A stretch of 5,383 nt of DNA from Porphyromonadaceae bacterium (GTDB taxonomy: Bacteria; Bacteroidota; Bacteroidia; Bacteroidales; CAMTPD01): NCBI GenBank assembly GCA_003447595.1, contig DLYT01000115.1, forward strand, positions 13,498 through 18,880, written 5' to 3'. Shown here piece after piece: positions 1 through 5,383 of this stretch. Numbering within the stretch: position 1 is the stretch's first letter; the number at the start of each line of letters is the position of its first letter. The notes beneath the pieces are model-generated. The model was given only the letters and a program-made list of their open reading frames with translations. It ran no database searches and was not told the DNA's origin. A program made the position numbers and the translations under genes.

Positions 1-1425
1 AAACAGAAGGTCGAGTTCGAATCGATCTATGACCTATTTGCTATTCGCATTGTGCTAGATACGCCTCTTGACAAAGAACGCTCTGATTGTTGGCAGGTAT
101 ATTCTATTATCACCGATATGTTTCAACCCAATCCAAATCGACTCAAAGACTGGATTTCTATTCCGAAATCGAACGGTTACGAATCGTTGCACATCACGGT
201 AATGGGACCTCAAAACAAATGGGTAGAGGTACAGATCAGAACCAAGCGAATGGACGAAATTGCAGAGCGTGGTTTTGCGGCTCACTGGAAATACAAAGGA
301 ATTAAAAGTGAAAGCGGTCTCGATGAGTTTATGAATAACGTTCGTGAAGCTCTTGAGAATAAAAGCAGCACACCTTCAGACCTGATTAAAGATTTTAAAA
401 TGAATCTTTACAGCGACGAAATTTACGTGTTCACTCCAAAAGGAGAACTTATACAGTTAAGAAAAGGGGCTACGATTCTCGACTTTGCTTTTGCAATACA
501 TACCAAACTGGGAAGTAGATGTGTTTCCGCAAAAGTAAACGACCGTAATGTTCCTATCAAATATCAATTGAACAGTGGTGATCAAGTAGACATCATAACG
601 TCTCCATCACAAACCCCCAAGCGAGATTGGCTCAACTATGTAACAACAAGTAAAGCGAAGCTTAAGATCAAGCAGGCTCTACGTGAACAAGCTGCTCAAT
701 CTGTTGATATGGCAAAAGAGCTGCTACAACGTCGCTTCAAAAATCGCAAGATCGATGAAGACGAAAGCACTTTAATGCGCCTTATCAAGAAAAAAGGGTT
801 CAAAACTGTTACCGACTTTTATCTCGACATTGCAGAAGAACGCCTCGAAGTCAATCATGTAATCGATGAGTATCTTGAAATTGAGCGACGTGATAAAGAG
901 ATGCAAGATCACACCGCTACACGTAGCGCCAGTGAATATGTTGCTCCTACTCCGGTAGAAGAAGTCTCAGGCAAAGAGGATGTATTGGTTATAGACCGCA
1001 ACTTGAGTGGTATAGAATATAAACTGGCAAAATGCTGTACTCCGATTTTCGGAGACGAGGTGTTTGGCTTTGTTTCCACCCAAGGAATCAAAATACATAA
1101 GATGGACTGTCCCAATGCACACGAGATGTTTAACCGCTTTGGCTACCGTATTGTAAAAGCAAGGTGGTCGGGCAAGTCTAGCATAGGTTATCCCGCAACT
1201 TTACGAGTTATTGGACGAGACGATATCGCTATCGTTACCAATATCACATCGGTTATCTCAAAAGAAAACGGAGTTACACTTCGTTCGCTCAACATAGATA
1301 CCGTCGACGGACTATTCCAAGGTACATTTACCGTATTGGTCAAAGACAACGTCTCACTCAATGCTCTTGTAAAAAAGATATCAACAGTAAAAGGTGTGAA
1401 GCAAATAAACCGCCTCAACTCATAA
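1..1425 (+). CDS. relA: RelA/SpoT-family (p)ppGpp synthetase/hydrolase, 5'-truncated by window edge
   Basis: This is a long RelA/SpoT homologue, which makes the alarmone (p)ppGpp from ATP and GTP or GDP and, in bifunctional members, also hydrolyses it. The reading frame is open to base 1, so the start lies outside the window; 474 residues are visible against roughly 740 for the family. Visible in order (residue 1 = base 1): the C-terminal part of the synthetase domain with RLKD (47-50), NGYESLH (58-64), EVQIRT (76-81) and AAHWKYKG (about 93-100); a TGS domain (about 139-200); a helical linker; a Cys-rich zinc-finger-like domain with CC at 345-346, His366 and Cys370; and a C-terminal ACT domain (about 397-474). 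The missing part should hold the HD hydrolase. The RxKD motif, rather than ExDD, is typical of bifunctional Rel/SpoT enzymes. TGS, zinc-finger and ACT domains sense the ribosome in this family. The symbol is approximate, since relA, rel, spoT and rsh are all used in this phylum. Confidence 0.95.
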   Translation, partial: KQKVEFESIYDLFAIRIVLDTPLDKERSDCWQVYSIITDMFQPNPNRLKDWISIPKSNGYESLHITVMGPQNKWVEVQIRTKRMDEIAERGFAAHWKYKGIKSESGLDEFMNNVREALENKSSTPSDLIKDFKMNLYSDEIYVFTPKGELIQLRKGATILDFAFAIHTKLGSRCVSAKVNDRNVPIKYQLNSGDQVDIITSPSQTPKRDWLNYVTTSKAKLKIKQALREQAAQSVDMAKELLQRRFKNRKIDEDESTLMRLIKKKGFKTVTDFYLDIAEERLEVNHVIDEYLEIERRDKEMQDHTATRSASEYVAPTPVEEVSGKEDVLVIDRNLSGIEYKLAKCCTPIFGDEVFGFVSTQGIKIHKMDCPNAHEMFNRFGYRIVKARWSGKSSIGYPATLRVIGRDDIAIVTNITSVISKENGVTLRSLNIDTVDGLFQGTFTVLVKDNVSLNALVKKISTVKGVKQINRLNS

Positions 1426-1428
1426 AAA

Positions 1429-1460
1429 AAGCGGTCACCCATTCAGTTGAGTGACCGCTT
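1429..1460. terminator. Bidirectional intrinsic terminator between relA and cca
   Basis: A perfect 10-bp inverted repeat, AAGCGGTCAC (1429-1438) and GTGACCGCTT (1451-1460), encloses a 12-base loop. On the minus strand the stem runs into seven T residues (the A tract 1424-1430), a canonical terminator for cca. On the plus strand it is followed by GTCTTTTATA, a weaker T-rich tail for relA. It lies in the 48-base gap between the two converging stop codons, so one hairpin very likely serves both genes. Confidence 0.88.
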
Positions 1461-1473
1461 GTCTTTTATATGC

Positions 1474-2904
1474 TTATTTTACAGGTTCGATGCCAAGCTT
1501 TTCGGCAATCTCCACCATATAAAGTTTTGCTTCTTCATAGTCATTGGCAATGATGCCGTCAAGTATCGCATCTTTAATTGCCATTTTGATTTCGCCCACT
1601 TGATGACATGGAGGTAGACCAAACGTTACCATAATCTCCTCTCCACTTACCGGAGGTTGGAAATTACGCACACGGTCTTTCTCTTCAATATCCTTCAGCT
1701 TCTGACGTACCAATTGAAAGTTTCCTAGAAAACGTTTTACTTTAGCCGGATTCTTTGATGTAATATCCGCTTCGCAAAGCATCATTAGATCATCAATATC
1801 CTCACCGGCATCAAAAAGCAAACGACGCACCGCAGAATCAGTTACCTCCTCTTCGGCCAATACAATCGGACGCATGTGTAACGAAACCATCTTCTGTACA
1901 TATTTCATCTTCTCATTGAGCGGAAGTTTCATACGTCGAAAGATTCCCGGAATCATCTTCTCTCCAACAAAGTTATGGTTATGGAAAGTCCATCCCAATC
2001 GCTTGTCGAAACGCTTCGTAACCGGTTTGGCAATATCATGCAGAATTGCACTCCAACGCAACCACAAGTCATCGGTTCGTTTGCTCAACTGGTCGAGCAC
2101 AATCAGTGTATGTGCAAAATTCTCCTTATGCCCTACTCCGTCTTTTGTTTCGGCCCCTTTCAAGGCTTTCATTTCAGGGAAGATAAGCTCCAACAAACCA
2201 CACCTCTCAAGCAAGTTAAAGCCAACCGATGGTTTTGGAGAAAGAACTATTTTGTTCAATTCATCTACAATACGCTCTTTCGATACAATTTCGATACGGT
2301 GCTTGTTACGCTCAATTGCATCAAAAATATCGGGATCAATAAAGAAGCCCAACTGCGAAGCAAAACGAATGGCACGCATCATACGCAACGGATCATCGCT
2401 AAACGTGATATCCGGATCGAGTGGAGTACGAATGGTAAGCTCCTCCATATCCTGAATACCGCCAAACGGATCTACCAATTCACCAAAGCGTGCTTTGTTG
2501 AGACAAATAGCCAACGCATTGATGGTAAAGTCGCGACGATTTTGATCGTCCGCTAATGTGCCATCTTCTACAATTGGCTTTCGCGAATCGGCACGATACG
2601 ACTCTTTACGAGCTCCTACAAATTCAAGTTCCGTATCTCTATACTTAACCTGAGCAGTTCCAAAGTTTTTGAATACGGAAAGCTTTGCCGGCTTTCCTAG
2701 TTTTTTTGTTACGGTTTCGGCCAGTGTAATACCGCTTCCTACGGCAACTATATCAATATCTTTCGATCCTCTGTTTAGAAATATATCGCGTACATATCCA
2801 CCGATCACGTATGTTTCAAGCCCCAATTCATCCGCAGCTTCCTGCACTACTCTAAAGAGTTTCCCCTCAAGGTGCTTTAAAATATCATCTTGATCTATAT
2901 ACAT
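1474..2904 (-). CDS. cca: Class II tRNA nucleotidyltransferase (CCA-adding enzyme) with HD domain
   Basis: The 476-residue protein belongs to the class II nucleotidyltransferases that add or repair the 3' CCA end of tRNA from CTP and ATP, in the cytoplasm. The N-terminal catalytic head shows GGYVRD (35-40) with metal-binding Asp49 and Asp51 in KDIDIV, the EFVGARKESY strand (94-103), RRDFTINALA (123-132), the nucleotide-selecting motif DDPLRMMRAIRFASQLGF (170-187) and ERIVDEL (210-216). The C-terminal half carries an HD phosphohydrolase-like domain with His259, His265, the HD pair 289-290 and FHNH (307-310). Length and order fit the family. The ATG at 2904 is preferred because it stands just downstream of a TAnnTTTG box and the catalytic head begins shortly after it. 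The gene converges with relA and diverges from the lipoprotein gene. Poly(A) polymerase and A-adding enzymes share this fold and cannot be excluded by eye, but CCA addition is the usual role of such a protein in Bacteroidota. Confidence 0.93.
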   Translation of the reverse strand: MYIDQDDILKHLEGKLFRVVQEAADELGLETYVIGGYVRDIFLNRGSKDIDIVAVGSGITLAETVTKKLGKPAKLSVFKNFGTAQVKYRDTELEFVGARKESYRADSRKPIVEDGTLADDQNRRDFTINALAICLNKARFGELVDPFGGIQDMEELTIRTPLDPDITFSDDPLRMMRAIRFASQLGFFIDPDIFDAIERNKHRIEIVSKERIVDELNKIVLSPKPSVGFNLLERCGLLELIFPEMKALKGAETKDGVGHKENFAHTLIVLDQLSKRTDDLWLRWSAILHDIAKPVTKRFDKRLGWTFHNHNFVGEKMIPGIFRRMKLPLNEKMKYVQKMVSLHMRPIVLAEEEVTDSAVRRLLFDAGEDIDDLMMLCEADITSKNPAKVKRFLGNFQLVRQKLKDIEEKDRVRNFQPPVSGEEIMVTFGLPPCHQVGEIKMAIKDAILDGIIANDYEEAKLYMVEIAEKLGIEPVK

Positions 2905-2926
2905 ATTCTATAAAAATTTAGATACA

Positions 2927-2934
2927 CAAAGATA
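2927..2934 (-). promoter_or_regulatory. Bacteroidota -7 box (TATCTTTG) for cca
   Basis: Read on the minus strand, this is an exact match to the TAnnTTTG -7 element used by the Bacteroidota primary sigma factor. It stands 22 bases upstream of the cca ATG, which implies a leader of roughly 15-20 bases. No good TTTG -33 element is seen about 19 bases further upstream; the bases there belong to an ATGCAT palindrome. The leader is A/T-rich with no Shine-Dalgarno sequence. Confidence 0.6.
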
Positions 2935-2951
2935 GGAAAAGCCAAGCTTAA

Positions 2952-2967
2952 ATGCATGGATTATGCA
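2952..2967. repeat. ATGCAT palindrome with partial inverted repeat between divergent promoters
   Basis: TGCAT (2953-2957) and ATGCA (2963-2967) form an inverted repeat around a 5-base spacer, and 2952-2957 is itself the palindrome ATGCAT. It lies 17 bases from the cca -7 box and 18 bases from the lipoprotein -7 box, where the -33 element of each would be expected. It could be an operator or a shared sigma contact, but such a short repeat may also be chance. Confidence 0.3.
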
Positions 2968-2975
2968 ATAATTCA

Positions 2976-2983
2976 TACATTTG
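2976..2983 (+). promoter_or_regulatory. Bacteroidota -7 box (TACATTTG) for the lipoprotein gene
   Basis: This is an exact TAnnTTTG match on the plus strand, 37 bases upstream of the ATG at 3021. Transcription would begin near 2989-2991. That is downstream of the alternative in-frame ATG at 2952, so the box supports the 3021 start. The -33 position (about 2953-2956, TGCA) does not match TTTG. Confidence 0.6.
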
Positions 2984-3020
2984 CAGAGAAATTGAGAAAC
3001 TTCGGAAAACAGAATTCAAT

Positions 3021-3920
3021 ATGAAAAATAGTGTATTATTCGCTGCTTTGCTGCTTGTATTTTCGGCATGCAACGACAACGAGAAGAATGCGAAAGCAAT
3101 GCTAAGCGAAGCTGAAACCCTTTATTCCAATGGAGCATACGCAGAGGCTAAAACTACGATAGACAGTATCAAGTCTTTGTATCCAAAAGAATTTAATGTA
3201 CTTAGAGAAGGATTGGCTCTTTCACGCAGAGTAGAGATCAAAGAGCAAGAGCGCAACATCCAATATTGCGACAGCCTTATCCCGATCAAGCAACAAGAAG
3301 CAGTAGATTTGGCAAAGAACTTTACATTTGAGAAAGAGTTAGGTTATGAAGATATTGGCAACTATATCTACAAACAGCAAACTGTAGATCGAAACGTAGA
3401 ACGTTGCTATATCCGCTCGGGCGTTAATGAAAACGGAGAAATGTATATAGGAAGTGTCTATTATGGCAAGCTACCAATCAAACACGTTTCTATCAAGCTA
3501 AGCACCAAAGACGGCTTTTTCGTTGAATCTCCTCAAATAGCCTACGACGGAGGAAACAACTTCCGCTTCGACGACGCAGGGATGAAAAGTGAGATTGTAA
3601 CCTACAAAGGAGAAAAAGCACTGGAGATGGCGCAGTTTATTACCGATCATCTGAAAGACAGAATCAAAGTTGAATATGAAGGAGAGAAACCTTATGTGAT
3701 CTACCTCTCTGATTTAGATAAAAAAGCAATTGCTGCAACCATGCAACTATCCATCGTACTTACCGACATCAATACACTGATGAAGGAAAAGGAAAAAGCG
3801 ATGAAAAAGATTGAATACCTCAACTTCAAATTAGCGGGCAAAGATGCAAATCAAGCAGCTGCTCCTATTGCAGACACAACAAATACAGAATCCGAAGCAA
3901 CAGCGCCGGTAGTAGAATAA
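3021..3920 (+). CDS. Lipoprotein of unknown function with an N-terminal TPR-like hairpin
   Basis: I do not recognise the family. The 299-residue product starts with a short lipoprotein signal: two polar residues, a hydrophobic stretch (about 4-14) and the lipobox VFSAC with the lipidated Cys17, so it should be membrane-anchored, probably in the outer membrane. After the cysteine comes NDNEKN, acidic but not a clear surface-export signal. Residues about 24-57 look like one tetratricopeptide-type helical hairpin (the pattern AETLYSNGAYAEAKTTIDSI). A charged helical, possibly coiled-coil segment follows to about 100, then a region with strand-like stretches and a CYIRSGV motif (129-135), about 120-230, then a helix-rich segment (232-270) and an Ala/Thr/Glu-rich tail (274-299). 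The start at 3021 is chosen because it places the signal peptide at the N-terminus and lies downstream of the TACATTTG box; an in-frame ATG at 2952 would bury the signal behind 23 residues. It ends in a shared terminator facing mscS. Confidence 0.85.
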   Translation: MKNSVLFAALLLVFSACNDNEKNAKAMLSEAETLYSNGAYAEAKTTIDSIKSLYPKEFNVLREGLALSRRVEIKEQERNIQYCDSLIPIKQQEAVDLAKNFTFEKELGYEDIGNYIYKQQTVDRNVERCYIRSGVNENGEMYIGSVYYGKLPIKHVSIKLSTKDGFFVESPQIAYDGGNNFRFDDAGMKSEIVTYKGEKALEMAQFITDHLKDRIKVEYEGEKPYVIYLSDLDKKAIAATMQLSIVLTDINTLMKEKEKAMKKIEYLNFKLAGKDANQAAAPIADTTNTESEATAPVVE

Positions 3921-3923
3921 AAC

Positions 3924-3990
3924 AAGAATCCCCGGTATCGACAAGCTCTTGAGAAGTACATATTCTCAGGCTGCGATACCGGGGATTCTT
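3924..3990. terminator. Long bidirectional hairpin terminator between the lipoprotein gene and mscS
   Basis: Two perfectly complementary 17-base arms (3924-3940 and 3974-3990), containing CCCCGG and CCGGGG, form the main stem. Inside it a second hairpin pairs TGAGAA (3950-3955) with TTCTCA (3963-3968) around a 7-base loop, and AGC (3944-3946) can pair with GCT (3970-3972). The plus side is followed by TATTTTATT. The minus side runs into TTGTTTTATT. It begins 4 bases after the lipoprotein stop codon and ends 21 bases before the mscS stop codon, so it probably ends both transcripts. Confidence 0.88.
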
Positions 3991-4011
3991 TATTTTATTA
4001 AATCAGGCTGA

Positions 4012-4905
4012 TTAGTTCTTTGCCTGATGAACTGTCAATTGAGGGAATGGGAATCCAATACCTTTTTGATTGAATGTAGAATAGATCTTTTGATTCATTG
4101 AGAAATAAACATCCCAATAATCTGGCGATTTTACCCAACAACGCATGGTTACATTTACCGAGCTATCGGCCAATTGATGTAATGCAATAAATGGAGCCGG
4201 ATCATTCATAATACGTTTATCTGCATCAATCATTTCCTGTAAAACCGACTTTACATACTCGTAATCTGTTCCATACTCTACACCAATCACCCAGTCTACA
4301 CGACGGTATTGTTGGTGTGTAAAGTTGGTAATGATACCTGACGACAAAGATCCGTTTGGAATATATACTGTCTTATTATCGAACGTAGTCATAATGGTAT
4401 GAAAGATCTGAATTTCTTTCACAGCCCCAACTACTCCTTGAAAATCGATCGCATCACCTACACGATATGGTTTGAAAAGCAAAATGATAAGTCCACCTGC
4501 AAAGTTAGACAAGTTACCACTCAATGCCATACCAATACCCACACCGGCAGAAGCAAGTAAAGCGGCAAACGCTGTAATATCAACACCCAACACACTGATC
4601 ACAGCAAAGATCAATATAATTGTAAGTAAGATATTAATAAAACTGTCGATAAAAGAGCGAACTGAAGCATCCAAATTACGCTTTTCCATCAACTTACGCA
4701 TCATCTTAACCACTAGATTGATCAAGAACTTACCTATGACAAATACCAGAATAGCAACAGCGATCTTGCCTCCGAGCTTCACCGCAAATTGAGAGCCCTC
4801 ACGTATGATCATTTCTAGAAATTCTGATAAATCCATTTTCGCTACCTTGTGCACTTCTTCTGCGATCTTTTGAGACGCATCAACTTTAGTTGAATCTGAA
4901 ATCAT
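4012..4905 (-). CDS. mscS: Small-conductance mechanosensitive channel, MscS family
   Basis: The 297-residue inner-membrane protein closely follows the layout of E. coli MscS (286 residues), a homoheptameric channel that opens under membrane tension to release solutes during hypo-osmotic shock. Visible are a hydrophilic N-terminus, TM1 (about 47-67), TM2 (about 87-107) and the Gly/Ala-rich pore helix TM3 (about 112-141) with SAGVGIGMALSGNLSNFAGG (119-138). Then follow LLFKPYRVGD (142-151) entering the beta domain, the IPNG motif (182-185), the alpha/beta domain, and the C-terminal GIGFPFPQLTVH (282-293). By alignment from memory, the pore-sealing leucines 105 and 109 of E. coli correspond to Val122 and Met126 here, while the kink glycines 113 and 121 are kept as Gly130 and Gly138. 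The ATG at 4905 stands downstream of a TAACTTTG box; Met24 is a possible later start. The gene is monocistronic as far as visible. Confidence 0.95.
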   Translation of the reverse strand: MISDSTKVDASQKIAEEVHKVAKMDLSEFLEMIIREGSQFAVKLGGKIAVAILVFVIGKFLINLVVKMMRKLMEKRNLDASVRSFIDSFINILLTIILIFAVISVLGVDITAFAALLASAGVGIGMALSGNLSNFAGGLIILLFKPYRVGDAIDFQGVVGAVKEIQIFHTIMTTFDNKTVYIPNGSLSSGIITNFTHQQYRRVDWVIGVEYGTDYEYVKSVLQEMIDADKRIMNDPAPFIALHQLADSSVNVTMRCWVKSPDYWDVYFSMNQKIYSTFNQKGIGFPFPQLTVHQAKN

Positions 4906-4938
4906 ATAAACTTGGTCATTAAATTATTATTCTGGATA

Positions 4939-4946
4939 CAAAGTTA
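4939..4946 (-). promoter_or_regulatory. Bacteroidota -7 box (TAACTTTG) for mscS
   Basis: This is an exact TAnnTTTG match on the minus strand, 33 bases upstream of the mscS ATG, implying a leader of about 25-30 bases. No clear TTTG -33 element is seen at the usual distance (about 4966-4969). No Shine-Dalgarno sequence precedes the start. Confidence 0.6.
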
Positions 4947-4973
4947 GATAATTTTGAAAATTAAGCCGATACG

Positions 4974-5020
4974 TTATGCACAGTTTGATTCTTTATTGCA
5001 GGTTTTAACAGACTTATGCA
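4974..5020. repeat. Two direct copies of TTATGCA in the mscS/TPR intergenic region
   Basis: TTATGCA occurs at 4974-4980 and 5014-5020, 40 bases apart, with a near copy TTATTGCA at 4993-5000 between them. They lie between the outward-facing promoter boxes, 27 and 23 bases from them. The same heptamer is at 2961-2967 in the other divergent intergenic region. This might be a regulator site, but the function is unknown and chance is possible in AT-rich DNA. Confidence 0.3.
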
Positions 5021-5043
5021 TACTTCGTATTCGAATAAATCCG

Positions 5044-5051
5044 TAAGTTTG
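5044..5051 (+). promoter_or_regulatory. Bacteroidota -7 box (TAAGTTTG) for the TPR protein gene
   Basis: This is an exact TAnnTTTG match on the plus strand, 57 bases upstream of the ATG at 5109. It gives an A-rich leader of about 45-50 bases without a Shine-Dalgarno sequence. The best -33 candidate is a weak TTCG at 5024-5027, a little closer than the usual spacing. Confidence 0.6.
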
Positions 5052-5108
5052 CATCAGACTATCACCTCTTAATCAACAAGAAACAACAGATCTAAAAACA
5101 AAACATCG

Positions 5109-5383
5109 ATGAAAAAGATATTTATCACATTAATTACGATACTTACCTATTGCGGAATACAAGCACAAACCTACGACCAATGGATCGACAAATCGTTTGA
5201 ATTGATCGAACAAGACAGCCTCAGCGCCGCAGCCGAAACACTAAAGCAAGCGATGCGAACAGAGCCTGCCAACCCTCGCAACTTTCTTTTATGGTCAAAT
5301 CTCGGCACCATTCAGCGCCGCCTCAACCAAAAAGAAGATGCACTCCAATCCTATACAGCAGCTTTGTCCATCAATCCTTTTTC
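5109..5383 (+). CDS. Secreted tetratricopeptide-repeat protein, 3'-truncated by window edge
   Basis: The first 91 residues are visible and the frame stays open to the right edge. The protein begins with a signal peptide: MKK, a hydrophobic core (about 4-14) and a likely signal-peptidase I cut after Ala19 (GIQA before QTYDQW). It should therefore be periplasmic or membrane-associated. Two TPR-like helical hairpins follow, about 25-57 (ending EPANPR) and 58-91 (LLWSNLGTIQRRLNQKEDAL, then YTAALSINP), which are protein-interaction modules. Cys15 is not a convincing lipobox because Tyr precedes it. The ATG at 5109 is chosen for the signal peptide and for the TAAGTTTG box upstream. The gene diverges from mscS. 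The partner and function cannot be told from this fragment, and further domains may lie beyond the edge. Confidence 0.87.
   Translation, partial: MKKIFITLITILTYCGIQAQTYDQWIDKSFELIEQDSLSAAAETLKQAMRTEPANPRNFLLWSNLGTIQRRLNQKEDALQSYTAALSINPF

Noticed and set aside
55..305. Short frames overlapping the synthetase domain of relA
   Set aside because: They overlap conserved coding sequence in other frames and have no domain or start context.
52..1425. GTG at 52 as the start of a 457-residue protein
   Set aside because: It lies inside the conserved synthetase domain, in DLFAIRIVLD. The frame remains open and conserved to base 1, so the gene is truncated by the window edge.
909..1442. Minus-strand frames opposite the 3' end of relA
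   Set aside because: They are antisense to the conserved zinc-finger and ACT domains, and one runs through the terminator hairpin.
1874..2556. Two overlapping plus-strand frames of 193 residues each opposite cca
   Set aside because: They lie antisense to a strongly conserved gene, show no recognisable domain, and read as shadow translations rich in Ser, Arg and Asn.
2952..3920. Longer version of the lipoprotein starting at 2952
   Set aside because: It would place 23 residues before a clear lipoprotein signal, and the start lies upstream of the -7 box whose transcript begins near 2990.
4472..4792. 106-residue plus-strand frame opposite mscS
   Set aside because: It is the antisense shadow of the transmembrane region of mscS, with low-complexity composition and no start signal.
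4906..5108. Small RNA or riboswitch in the mscS/TPR intergenic region
   Set aside because: I see no strong hairpin followed by a T tract and no recognisable aptamer; the region is explained by two divergent promoters and short leaders.
5142..5153. Cys15 of the TPR protein as a lipobox cysteine
   Set aside because: The preceding residues are L-T-Y; Tyr at -1 does not fit a lipobox. A signal-peptidase I site after Ala19 fits better.

Overview
The window looks like ordinary chromosomal sequence from a Bacteroidota bacterium, most likely of the order Bacteroidales. Four things suggest this. All four complete intergenic start regions carry a TAnnTTTG box, the -7 element of that phylum. The starts lack Shine-Dalgarno sequences and sit behind A/T-rich leaders. 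The secretion signals are of the short Bacteroidota type. The base composition is moderately AT-rich with codon use to match. The assignment rests on pattern recognition, not on a database comparison.

The window holds five genes in strictly alternating orientation (+ - + - +). From the left edge: the C-terminal two thirds of a long RelA/SpoT homologue (1-1425, +), the (p)ppGpp alarmone enzyme; a class II tRNA nucleotidyltransferase with an HD domain (1474-2904, -), which matures or repairs tRNA 3' CCA ends; a 299-residue lipoprotein of no recognised family (3021-3920, +); a small MscS-type mechanosensitive channel (4012-4905, -); and the first 91 residues of a secreted tetratricopeptide-repeat protein (5109 to the right edge, +).

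Because of the alternation, each gene appears to be its own transcription unit as far as the window shows. Both convergent junctions (1426-1473 and 3921-4011) contain one hairpin flanked by A-rich and T-rich sequence, so a single element probably terminates both converging genes. Both divergent junctions (2905-3020 and 4906-5108) contain a pair of outward-facing TAnnTTTG boxes. No gap between genes exceeds about 205 bases.

The genes do not form an obvious pathway. Two concern translation and stress (alarmone synthesis, tRNA end repair) and three concern the envelope (lipoprotein, osmotic safety valve, secreted TPR protein). I see no mobile element, CRISPR array, RNA gene or defence-like cassette, and no convincing sign of a new system. 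The points most worth a second look are the lipoprotein of unknown function, the compact back-to-back promoters between cca and that lipoprotein, a heptamer (TTATGCA) noticed in both divergent intergenic regions, and the altered pore-seal residues of the MscS homologue.
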